Assembly: GCF_910592395.1 (NCBI RefSeq)
Contig: NC_088311.1
Coordinates: 2,110,501-2,174,500 of the forward strand
Direction of reading: 5' to 3'
DNA length: 64,000 nt
DNA from: Lineus longissimus
Taxonomy: Eukaryota > Nemertea > Pilidiophora > Heteronemertea > Lineidae
The notes beneath the pieces are model-generated. The model saw nothing but the letters and a program-made list of their open reading frames with translations, was not told the DNA's origin and made no database searches. A program made the position numbers and the translations under genes. Shown one piece after another: positions 45,701-57,247 of this stretch (the stretch's first letter is position 1; every line of letters starts with the position of its first letter).

Positions 45701-47752
45701 AGATAATCAAGACAGAACACAAGCTTGTGTGCATGACCCCTGTCAACGGACTGTTTTGATATGTATTAACGCGCACACCACAAGTTTTAATGAGAATCAG
45801 TCAATACGAATTCAACAAAGCACATTCAATTGCATTCTTGAACCAAATTGGTTGAAGAGGTTTCAAAACAGATTGAACAGAATTGAGTGTAGCACCCCAA
45901 TACGTATAAAGTTGAAATTGTACGACAGATTGATACTTTTTTCAGAGTTATTTTGACATCTTCTTTTAATCCAGACATAACTGACGACTAAGTGATGCTT
46001 ACCCTGTATGGCTCCAACATTGGCAGCAACATCTTCTTGGGGTCCATCCAGTGTCTTCTCGGCTGACGAGTTGGATGCCGGCTCTCCTTCTTCATCGCCG
46101 TCTTGTCGATTTCAGGGGGTGTATATTATTAGCTTTGTGAGGCACAAGGAGGTGAAGAACACTGTTGTTATCCAAAGAGCCCAATGTCTTCGTTATTTGT
46201 ACTAAACAGGTTCAGCACAAGTCCCACACGGACACGCCTGACATTTCATCCGACGAAATTCCGCAGGTTAACAACAGGTCTTAACCCCAGTCATTCCATC
46301 CCCCTCGAGATCAGGTAGGGGATCGCTGGCCAGCTATTGCTTACTATTGTTAACAGTCGTAAGACTTATCCCGCCAACACTCTAAAACAAGGGGACCAAT
46401 TGAATGACTAGCGACACGCAACTGTTTATTCCCCCCATCAATCAACCACAATGACTCAAAGGGAACACGTACTTTGAACCTAAGTCCATGTCATCACCGT
46501 CGAAACTTAGATGAGGACCGCAGAACAAAGTGGCAAGCATGCCTGGGACCCAGCCACCGCGCTTTGGAAATGAGATGAGATAGACTCAAGTCGCCAGTCA
46601 CGATAACCAAATACACCAAGCGTATAGCTTGAATCGAACCCAATCTATCATCGTCATTGGTCACCTGGCCTGGCCTGGACAACTGAAAGCTGAATAGGTT
46701 CAAATAGATGATAAGCAGGAAACAAAAGAATAACAACTATAATAGCTAGATAACTACGATAGCTAGATAACTACGATAACTACTCTAACAACTAGAATAA
46801 CAACAATAGCTACAAAATGAGCAAGTCGGTCATCAGACACACTTCCAACTCTCACAACAGTCACCATAGTCTCTCCCCCCCGCCCCACATGACCTCCCCC
46901 ACCCTTTTCCTATCCCGTCTCAAACACACACACACACACAAAACATCTTACTATGGTTACAACTTTTGAATAACCCGCCTGATTTGGAGAGAGAAGTGTC
47001 ACTGTCAATTCATTTTTAATTACATGACCAAAACATGATATGGAAAAATTTGTACCGAATTTATTACGGCATTTTATAAACATTTCTTGGTATAAAAATC
47101 TTTCATTTTGAAATTCAAATTATGGATATGTTGAAAGTTTTAATATCTTTGATTAGTTAGGAGAGTGCACATAATAAAGTTGCAATGGCGATAACAGTTA
47201 GAATGTGTTTCGTAATTTGTATTCTTCATGCCAAAATAAATTGTTTCGTCCTTTTTCCATATAACTCGCCAATTATAAGTCTGGAATATTTTCACTGCCT
47301 TGAGGATCTGTGGGAGTCAAGTTACAAGTTTATTTTACCAACAATAACACAGATTTGACAGTGGCACCTCTATTGACAAGGCAGACGAGTCATAACCACA
47401 TACTATACCTACCCTTCTTCTTGGAAATCAAAGAAGAATCTTCGAATGCAATTGCGGACAAGGTTGTGTCATCTGAAATAATAAATTGGCACAAATGTGT
47501 AATAAAATTACAGCATTTCTGCTTGTATTTGTATTAGTACTCAGCAGTCATTATACTAAATGCCGAAAAATTATGGTTGAATCTCAATTTTTCACATGAT
47601 TTGCTTTCCTTTGGCAGAGGTTGACCTTATTATGGAAATAAATGTGAGCTAGGTCATGGCATATCATGCCGATCCATCGTCGTGCTGATATACATACCCT
47701 TGCAAATCATACAAGATTCTTCAGTTGCAATCGCGGAGAGGGTTTTTAGCAT
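42756..47752 (-). CDS. Tentative small gene of unknown function, five exons, 123 residues
   Basis: Not recognised. Exons read on the minus strand: A 47752-47698 (begins with ATG), B 47472-47413, C 46101-46003, D 44520-44444, E 42836-42756 (TAA stop). Phases agree throughout (0-1-1-1-0) and the sum is 372 nt. Exons A and B both encode TLSAIA-x-E-(D/E)-S...I...K, so B looks like a duplicate of A. Exon C is acidic (DGDEEGEPASNSS), D encodes RYGQTTEIRVDSVDRMVAL, and E ends HPNHAPIAVK. No signal peptide or membrane segment is seen. Weak points: the acceptor of C (cgacaag) has a poor pyrimidine tract and the donor of D (CAT|GTGCAG) is poor. If D is not spliced it ends at a TGA at 44434-44432, giving 100 residues. 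Further 5' exons are possible. Confidence 0.4.
44521..46002. other. Non-coding interval with a short minisatellite
   Basis: Intron-like AT-rich DNA. At 45367-45418 a run of gtcccttgtccct-type units repeats about five times. No exon is supported on either strand. Confidence 0.5.
46102..47412. other. Non-coding interval with simple repeats
   Basis: Contains a gatagctagataactac-type tandem stretch (about 46735-46800), a (CA)n run near 46925-46940 and a pyrimidine-rich patch near 46875. No coding signal seen. Confidence 0.5.
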
Positions 47753-49451
47753 CTGGAATGAGAAATTGAAACAGATACATAATATCATCAATTCTACAAG
47801 AAGTCATGAAAAAAGCAACTTTCAGCCAGATCCAATGAAAGTACCAGATTTTGCCTGATTCTCTCATGCAATGACTCCTAAAAATACATATTTTCCACAA
47901 AAAAATAATCAAAGGAAAGTTGGGCTCTCTTCCAAAATCCCTTTTGCCTGTAAAACGATATAATGTCAAGATTTAGTAGGTGACACCCACCTTTTGGAAC
48001 ATTGATGCTGAACACATGTAATTTGGCTATTTCATAATGTTGAAATGAGTCAAAGTGTGCACACCCTGCCAGAAAGAATATTCTGCTTGCACTGCATGCT
48101 TGAACCAAGCATTGGAAGGTATAAAATGTGACAGGTAGTGGTTTTATGTAACACACGCAAACTTTCCTTCAAGGTTGACTGAGTCTGTTGTTGCCTTAGA
48201 TAACCAAACAAAGGTGTCAGATGTAATACACTAATAGGCCGTGAAGCCAGATTGGTAATGAGATTGGCCATAAGCCATGAATAAATAACCTTTTTGATTA
48301 TTGTGGATTGGGTCTAATAGAAATCGTATGGGGTATTAATCACATAGTAGAGTTGCTAGTTTTTCCTAAAACAGATCTTGCAATGAAAACTGGTAGAAAA
48401 AAGTCATAATGGTGAACTTGGTGGATACCAACTTTTCGAATTCTGGTGAATTTAGAATAAAAAACCCATAAAAGTCCTGTAGTTTCATGGACGTGGAATT
48501 TCATCACATACAGATTTGAGAACGAGAAGTTGAATACACCCTTAGAGTTCATACCGTAGAGAATGCTATTATAGACTAGTCGTAGTACCAAGCACTCAGA
48601 CCAAAGTATTAAGAGGGCACGTCATCATTGCGTAAATTCAGGAAAGAACCCTTAGATGGAATGACAACATTTTCATGAGCTCAGAAACAATTAATTTCAA
48701 CTTAAACATGACTTAGCTAGGAATAATTTCCAACAAATATCTGTATGATTATGAAATACGCAATGTTGGTGAACAGAGCGCCGTTCGAAACAACAGTGAA
48801 ACTCGGCCCCTTTTCATCAAATTTGGTAACTCATGACAACGGAGCCTCAGAGGTGTCCTATTTATAGCGAATCCAGTCAGACTTTTAGCACATACGCGTA
48901 CATTCAGGGAAGACTCCCTAACGAGACCCGAGGCGAATTGGCACTGTGATCAGTCGTGCTGTCACCTGATCACGGCAACACTGGACGCTCGTGACTGCGC
49001 CATTCATCATTAAAATCTATATCTTTACGCATCTGTTTGACACAAAAACATTGTTGCTGTTGTGAAAACTATATCACACATACACGACATCCTTAAACTG
49101 TCTTTTATCTATCGAAACATAACATTAACAAGGAGGCTTTACATCCACGTTACAAGCAGCGCACTATGACTAGGCCTAGGGCCTAGGCCTATTAATATAG
49201 GCTACACTGGATCAGTGTGTGGACGATCAAACTCATGGATTGTAGTAGGCCTGGAGGGACTATATGTGAGAAATTCAACGGGTGTAGGCCTACTGTATCA
49301 GTGTATGTAATTTTCGACATTGTACGGACCGAAGATCCGGAGATTGTTAAATCACACATAACACACACACCGACACAGGTGACAGTGTGAGCACTGAGTG
49401 AGTGACACTACTGAAGTGAGTGTACAACAGTACATAGGCCTACACGTTACG
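47753..49451. other. Non-coding interval upstream of the small gene
   Basis: No exon supported. A candidate TATA box lies near 48860. The segment 49170-49300 is rich in taggcct palindromes. Confidence 0.45.
48859..48866 (-). promoter_or_regulatory. Candidate TATA box for the small minus-strand gene
   Basis: TATAAATA on the minus strand (context cgcTATAAATAgg), about 1.1 kb upstream of exon A. It would place a start site near 48830. A first non-coding exon would then be needed; I could not define one. Confidence 0.3.
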
Positions 49452-50196
49452 GTATCAGGCTGTTTCGCTACATTGCCAGTTCGTTACAAGTCGTTTCGCT
49501 ACATGTGGCGGTCGTTTCGCTACATGGTAGGTCGTTCGCTACATGGGTGGAGTCGTTTCGCTACATGATGGGTATGGTCGTTTCGCTACATGGAGGACGT
49601 TTCGCTACATGGGTGGAGTCGTTTCGCTACATGGATGTAGTCATTATTTTTACTCTATTTTACCCTACTATAATTCCCGGTGGTGACTACAAATTTATTA
49701 TAGCACAGTTTGCCGGTAAAAAAACTTATACGGTTTGATGGCGCGCAAGGGGTTCTTGTCGTTTGTTCGCACTTGAATGGACCAGTAACCTCATAGACAT
49801 CCATTCGCGTTGGCTCGCTCAATTACGTACTTATTATTGATTGACAGGGGTCATTCAACCGCACTTCAACGCAGATTTGGAGGCCTTTGCAAGGCCTTCG
49901 CGTTGGCTCGCTCAACCGTCTGTATCCGTGTATACATACTTATTATTGATTGACAGGGGTCATTCAAACGCACTCCAACGCAGATTTGGAGGCCTTTGCA
50001 AGGCCTTCGCGTTGGCTCGCTCGTCTCACCCATGTAGCGAAACGTCCTCCATGTAGCGAAACGACCATACCCATCATGTAGCGAAACGACTCCACCCATG
50101 TAGCGAAACGACCTACCATGTAGCGAAACGACCGCCACATGTAGCGAAACGACTTGTAGCGAACTGGCAATGTATGTAGCGAAACGACAGTAATTC
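49452..50196. mobile_element. Foldback-type element, copy 2
   Basis: Same orientation and end sequences as copy 1: begins gtatcaggctgtttcgctac, ends gcgaaacgacagtaattc. The left 310 bp (49452-49761) differ from copy 1 at only about four positions, so the two are recent relatives. The centre differs: it holds two full and one partial copy of a unit of 93-109 bp beginning cgcgttggctcgctc, at 49806, 49899 and 50008. No protein-coding sequence is seen. Confidence 0.85.
49806..50030. repeat. Tandem repeats in the centre of foldback copy 2
   Basis: Units start at 49806, 49899 and 50008 (the last partial). They share cgcgttggctcgctc, tacttattattgattgacag, gggtcattcaa and cgcagatttggaggcc. Copy 1 retains only the terminal unit, so the centre of these elements expands or contracts independently of the arms. 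Confidence 0.8.
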
Positions 50197-50723
50197 GGCT
50201 AGCTGAGTGACTGAACTGAATGGGATGACCCAAGTAAAATGGTTTACTAAACAACACTGGGACCTTAGAAATATTTCCAAAATATGTTCTCAGGATTCTA
50301 TTTATTGTTAACTATCTATTGCGCAAGATTTACCCCAAATAGACAAATATCGGTGTAAAAATTAACGAATTTCTAAAGGAAAACTGGAAATTTTGTAGTT
50401 GACATTTCTACAATTTTCGCATCAGCGCCATCTATAATCGGTTGATGGAGGACCGATTTTTTTCCGGGAAATTCGAAATGAGTTTCCGCGGCTCTTTTTC
50501 TGCTAATGGCCTTTGCCCGTGCGATGTATGTTAATTATCAATCACAATTGATCACAAGAACACGTTCGATTCAGTGAATTACGTTAGATAATTCAAATAT
50601 TGGAAATAACTGGGAAAATGCCTCTGAAACCGGGCGGCTATTTTTTTGTATTTCCCGCGGGTTGACACTCTTCTGTTTTTTGATGGAAGAAGGTAAAATA
50701 ATCGTGTTTACAAAATTTTCATC
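50197..50723 (+). promoter_or_regulatory. Probable 5' flank and 5' UTR of the tandem-UBC gene
   Basis: No TATA box near the start codon. The start context, catcATGGCTGC, resembles a YY1-type site overlapping the initiator ATG. Foldback copy 2 ends at 50196, so only about 530 bp separate a mobile element from the start codon. Confidence 0.35.
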
Positions 50724-53700
50724 ATGGCTGCTTCCTCGTCGATGACGGCCGAAAATGAAATTTCTAGACAGGCTGAAACCGATCTCGTGGTGTCTGAATT
50801 CAAAACCTGGCAAGCTGGATCCAATAATGATATAATATTCTTACTTGATGTTAGTTAATTTAACTCTTTGGTGTCGTGTTCTCGTCGCATATCGCCTTTG
50901 AACTGATGGCGTTTGTTTTCATTTTATTCGCGCATAATGTAAATGTATTGCATGTATTGAATGTTCTGTACATGTCATATGTGTACTGCTGCATACATTA
51001 CATTGACATAAGCACCATGTGTACTAATAGTGTATTGCACAAGCAATGTTGCAACAAGCAGTGTTGCTCTACTGCATCCACTTTTACGCCATGCCAGTCA
51101 TTGGTATGCAGTGCAGTGAGTGCACTGACACTGTAAGTGAAAGTGTAAGCCCTATAGCCTATAGGCTAGTAGGCCTAGTATAATATACCGTCGCATCGCC
51201 ATCGCTGATCGGCATCAATGGCATAGGCCAGCCTACATACAACTACGCCCACTACTTGTACTACTAGGCCTAGGGCTTGCTGCTGGCTTTAGTTGAGGAA
51301 AGAATAACATTGAATAATATAGGACTGACTAGATGGATTCACTCAGCAGTGCACCGACGCGACATGCAGTGTTGACGCCACCAAAAATAATGATTATAAG
51401 GTTAAGCTTAAGAATTGGTTCTCCAGAGAGTGAACATTGATAAGTTACATGTAAACTTATTTCTTTTTCAGACTACTCCACGAGAAGAAGGAGGAGTGGC
51501 CATGAACATGTTGCTGGCCAGCCAGCATGAATTTCAGTTGCTTTGTCCTGCAAGTAAGTCATGTTGTTGTCAGTCCAACTTGTCACAGATTCTGAATGCT
51601 GTCGGTGCACTTTTTGTTTTATTTTTAGCAGACTTAATAGCTCTATGAAATTTTTGTCAGTTTCACAGCGAACTGTCATGAGCGACATCATCAGTTTCAC
51701 AGCCACAGGAGATTTGAATACATGTAATTGTAAGCCATGGCACTCTTGATCATTTAATCGGGTCTATTGGTTTTAGGACTTGAAATTGATAAGTAGTTAA
51801 TACCACTAGCATATACCCATGGAGCTGGCAAAGTTGAAATGTAATATACATTAGTTAAATGGGCACGATGATTGAGCTACATTAAATTTCTAACGTTACT
51901 GAAGTTTTATTAAAGGTTAAACACGAAATTAACTGCATTTAGGGACTTATTGCTGCTATCTACATGCAACCCCCAATAGATTGATTGGAGTACGCTATTT
52001 TGCACAATGCGTTGAGACCAGTGACAGCAGGTCCTGTTCCAAATAAGGCCCTCACATATTAGGCATATCACCTACCCACTCCCGTACCCAATGCCACTGT
52101 CGGACCAAAGCCAGGCGCATGGAGAGATGCAGAACGCATTTCAAACTGACAACATCAGTCAGTAAAGAATAAAACAAAGAGCAAGCGCTGGCCACTGTAC
52201 ATATTTTGTCCATCCTGGCATAACTGTTTATTGATACCCTGACTACATGTTCCAGTAGGCCACTCTGCAGAATTTGCCTTATCACTCAGGTCAGTGTTTC
52301 TCGAATAGAACTAAAATAGAACAGGCTAATCATTAATCTCCCTGCTAATACCCTGCACCATGGACCAGGTTGTATAGCACTACATACGTGCTGGAAGCTA
52401 ATACTGATGTGGCAGGGAGAATATGCGTGAAGTTTGTGCATGCTTTTGAGAATGAGCGGAGCTCTCCAGTCGACGTGCTCTCTGAAAAGTTGTTATTTAT
52501 TCTAAAACCACGAAGATATTCGACGTATGACACCCTCAGTGACACTCTTACTTATGATCCACACCTACGAAACCAAAAGTTGCAAGAATTCGACGCATTT
52601 TCGAGGCCCAATTTTGAAACAAAAATCGCCTCCTATTTAGCGGCCACAACGCGCATTATAGTATAGATGCATGCCATGCAACTACTAGTATGATGAAGGA
52701 GATCAGCGGCTATACAACATAGGTACAAACACATTTTCTGACTTAAAATGTCTGTTGCAGTGTTGCGTTTAACACATAGTGTTACACTTTATTCAATTTT
52801 TCATTTCTCCAGATTACCCAAACCATGAGGACAACTTCTATGTGGATGCAAATCCTGATGTCAGAATATGGGCAAATGCTTTGAATGAGGTACGGTAGTT
52901 TATTGTAAACATGATTCATTTTTATTGCATAAAATCATTTCTAATGATGATATAAATTATATTTTTGCCCATTTGTAAAAATATAACAAGAGTGTTTTTG
53001 TTTTGATAGTGTTTTACCATTTCTTTTGTAGTTTGTGTTGGACACTGAAGGAAAACTTCTGCTCACTGAAGTTCTTCACAAGTAAGTCTGTACTGGTACA
53101 TGTACGTGGCTTCTTGGTCAATCAGCAACTGGTATTCTCTCAGCAGTGTGTCAAAAACACCTGTAAAACCTGATTTTTCAAAAATTGACACACATTATTG
53201 TTTAGCCAAACTCTGAGGCTCTATGATTTACGACAGACCTCTCTAGAACAGCTCATTTCGTCAGCAAAAACGGACCAAGCAGAGAACATGCATCTCAAAA
53301 ATGCTAATGCCAAAGAAGTCTTGTGACCAATAATTTGAGTATATTTCTATTTTCAGAGCTGTAGCATTGTATAACACCAGCAGTCATGACCGTATGGAAG
53401 AATCGGATGTAAGTTTATTATCAGTATACACATAACTACAATGAATTGGTTTTCAATTCTGGTAATATTCATCACCTCAACAACACACCTTGAAATTGGT
53501 AAGCTGGATGTTGATTGAATAAACCAAGATACATTTTGTGTCAATTTTAAGTTGTTGGTGGTTTGAAGTTACTGACTTTTGTGCAGTCATATCTGAGTCT
53601 TACTTGTATTGCTTGTTTGCAGAATGAAAGTATGGAGGAAGGTGAGGATGATGATGAGGACATGATAATCGATGATGATGATGCTTACACAACCGAGTGG

Positions 53701-56700
53701 GAACTTCAGGTGGCAAGAAAGAAGGTAAAGCAGCTTTAATATATGATACTTTAAAAGCTGCTAACCAGTTAGCTTACTCTTTTGGAGTATTTTTTGGTTG
53801 CTGCTGCATTAACAAAACGTAGTGTTTGCTTCTATGATGTAAACATCATATTGCCTTCTGGCAGTTTAGAAGTGAGAAATGTAGGGAGGAGAGTTTTCAT
53901 TTATGCTGTCTGTTTGATTTCAGAAACGATGGGCTGAAAAGGAGATTCAGTTGAGAGCTGAACTCAAGAGGAATGCGGCAGGTTCTGCAGTTAACCAAGA
54001 ACTCCTGGAAAAAGGTGAGTTATCTTTCGTTTTCCTTCATGTCCTTCTTCCCAGCCAAGCAAATATTCGAGAGAAGTATATTTTTGTGGGCTATGGAATT
54101 GATACCCCGTACTCCCAATTTCCTTCAAGAAGTAAAATACTGTCTGAGGCAACATCTTGTCTGTTTATTGCCAGTTTTGGAGAGGGAGAGACTTCATTTT
54201 GTTTTGATTATAACTTATATATATTTTCATTTGTTGCACAGGTCAGCAGCAGCAGGGTCGCACAAAGCAGATCTTCACAAGTTCAGCCGCATCTGGAATT
54301 CTCACTAATGATCTTGTGAAAATCATGGAGTATGAAAAGGTAGGGAGTAATATATGTCGAGACTAGTGAGGGGATTTGAAAAACAAAATGTGAATGCCAA
54401 ATTCACACTGTCACTGCTGTTAAATTTTTGTTTATTAAAACAGATTATGAGCAATGACTTCATTTTGTAAAAGCAATGTACTTGCTCCTTTACCAGCAAT
54501 TCGATTTGTAACAGTTTGACTGGACTGCTGGAGAAATTCACATCGTATCTCTTTCAGGAGATAAGTACCCAGACATGTACATGCCTGATAATCATATTTT
54601 TGTTTATGTGGTCTCTTCAGGAACTTGGTTTCACAGTTGAGCCTATTGGAGATAACATCTATAAATGGCAAGTGAAGTTGTTTGATTTCGACCCAACCAG
54701 GTGAGTCTAGCAGCTTTTTATATGGATTTAAGAAGTCTTGTTTTGGTGTTATCTACAGTAATGTTTATGATGTCTCATCAGCCAATGAAGAACTGAAGGG
54801 TTAAGAGTAGAGTACTTGGGTTTGGTTCTCTCTTTCAGCAACGTGTGAGACTCCATGCTTATTTCTCTTTGTTTGTCTTGCCTTACTCCACCTAGGTGTA
54901 TACATGTAGATGGGTACCAATCAGAAACGATTTGTCTATTTCATAGAATGAATGCCATTTGGATTCTATTTCAGTGACTTGTCGAAAGACCTACAAGCAG
55001 TTGAACAGTTGTTTGGCTATAAGTTCATAGAACTTCAAATGGTGAGTGAAACTTGTGATTGACAGTTCGACCCAGCTGGCTTTTCCTGTCATACTGCCAG
55101 TGATATCTAGACAATGATATTGTTTGTCTGCACAATCCTTTGACTGGTGCTTTAGCTAGCTATTTGTTAAGAAGAAGTCTACTGGGACGCTCAGCTCAAG
55201 CTTATTATGTTGTGATGAGTATCATTACTGATGTGCTAATGTTTTGATTAACGAAATATCCTTTATTTTTCAGGACTTCGCAATTGATCTGTACCCGTTT
55301 TACCCGCCTTTGGTAAAAGTTGTCCGACCACGACTACAGGTAAACCAAGTTTATGGGTAGTCATGAAGGCAACATTCTATTGTGTGGTGCCTACATGTAG
55401 TTTGATGGCTTTTTTAGTATACATATACAATCTGCTTACCACTTGGCCGACTTTGCCTGGTTTACTTTGAACAGCACTTCACATCTGAAAGGCCAGTTCT
55501 CAACGATAAATGTATGATTCAGTGCATCTCAAATCTTATTACAGGATCACCCTGTTGATTAGTTGAATCTATCTCAGTGGTCATTTCAATCTCTATTCAG
55601 CCATCGATGATGCAACGAGTGACCAACATGGACTTACTCAAGTTGTCCTACTGGAATCCAGCCAAGGATATGCAGAGTATTCTCATTGAAATTAAGACAT
55701 TCCTTCAGCAGTGGGCCAGGTACATCTATTTTGTTTGTTCTTTGCCAGCCTGGGGGGGGGGGGGGGGGTGAAGGGGGAACCTCTTTCAGGGCACTTCTCT
55801 GTAAAAAAGAATGGTGCTTGTGTTCTTCAGATTCATATTTTGGAGTGAACTCGTGCAGTTGTTGTGCTTTAATGGGCATACACTATGAGCGGAGGTAAAC
55901 ATCAGATTCAAGTGCTTGCCTGCATTAACATTGGAGATATTCACCTAACTTCGCTTTCAAATGGCCATGAATAAATTCAGTCATTTCATGTAACTAATGA
56001 TGTACAGTGTTAACAGGTTGGAGATAAACAGTGTAAGAAATGATCCAAAGAAGTATCCGAATGGTTCGTTTGTGGATATTGAGCATCATCTGCTTCGCTT
56101 GGCATTGGTAAGTACGTGTACTGTCTTATTACCAGTAAATTCAATCGAAAAGAGAAAGTAAATTACCGGTAAATGCTTTTTTCGGTAAAACTGAAAGAGG
56201 GCTAAAGAGATTTAAATTTTGGATATTGAACTGAGATTTCTTTTATGCTTCTCAGTTATTTGCCAGTTTTGTTCTCTTAATCAAAGGAAAAGCAATGCAT
56301 CTCTTGAATACGTTCTCTCTGACGTATATTTGAGTGGAGATACGAATGTACCATCTTTTCCTCCACAGGTGAGTGAAGTAAACCCCAGAGCAAGTTTCCA
56401 CTACTTTGAAAAACCACCAGATTTTGTGCCTGCAGCTGCTATTCCACCAAAGGTACTTTTATGTTTGTTATATTTGTTTAGTGCCTACATTTGTTTGTAT
56501 GAATGCATCAGACTTGTGTATGAACATTGCTTAGCCTTGGATCCTAACTTGGAATAGTATTTTCTTTCTTTCATTTGTTTTCCTTTATATATAAAGGTGA
56601 ATCTTTGAATGCCTTACTAAAAGTCTTATTTTCTTCCAGTCTAAAAAGCAGAAGATGAGTGAAGAGTATTGGGAGCGTGGTGTGGGCTTTGGACACAGTA

Positions 56701-57247
56701 AAAGGCCTGGTTAGAATCTCTTCTATCTAATGATGCTGATGAAGTCACACTAGTCACTTATCACTAAATTATATGCTGTGCTTATACATGTACTACTGAC
56801 TGATCAATTTAAATAAGCCATGACAGACAAAATGTGAGGCATCTTTGATGTGGCTGTCATGCTGGCAGATTTCTCCTTTGTCGCAGTACAAGTAGCACTC
56901 TTCATTCATACAGCAACTGTGAATGAACTAATGATTTTTGATAGCCTAGTCACCTCTTAATTCCATGACCTATAATCCTTTTGATCATAACTTTATCATT
57001 GCTTTGATGCTAAATTTCAGAGTGGGACATCAATACATATGTGGCTGTCCAGAGAGAAAAGGACAAGCAGATTGAATCAGTATTGCACACAATTCTTGAT
57101 GAATTAAAGGATCTTTATGCCAAGCATGCTCCTCAGCTGAAACCCAGACAGCGCCGCACAGAACCTCGATCTCAGTCGGAGAGTATTGACCCAGTGGAAG
57201 ACATGTATACTATACTAGAGGGGTCATCATTGGTGCCATTTCTCGAG
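50724..57247 (+). other. Tandem-UBC gene, exons 1-16 (acidic region and UEV-like domain)
   Basis: Exons: 50724-50849, 51472-51553, 52813-52889, 53032-53081, 53357-53408, 53623-53724, 53924-54014, 54242-54339, 54621-54700, 54975-55041, 55274-55339, 55601-55719, 56017-56107, 56369-56452, 56640-56709, 57021-57247. All phases agree. The UEV-like domain spans exons 9-13 (about residues 227-367). The Cys-to-Asn codon is at 55625-55627. Exon 1 uses a GTTAGT donor; this is the weakest site, but phase and the following exon support it. Exon 16 is charged and helical ([19 protein letters not shown]) and ends in a Ser-rich loop. Confidence 0.85.

Noticed and set aside
52370-52666. 98-codon open frame in an intron of the tandem-UBC gene
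   Set aside because: No domain, no matching splice phases with the flanking exons.
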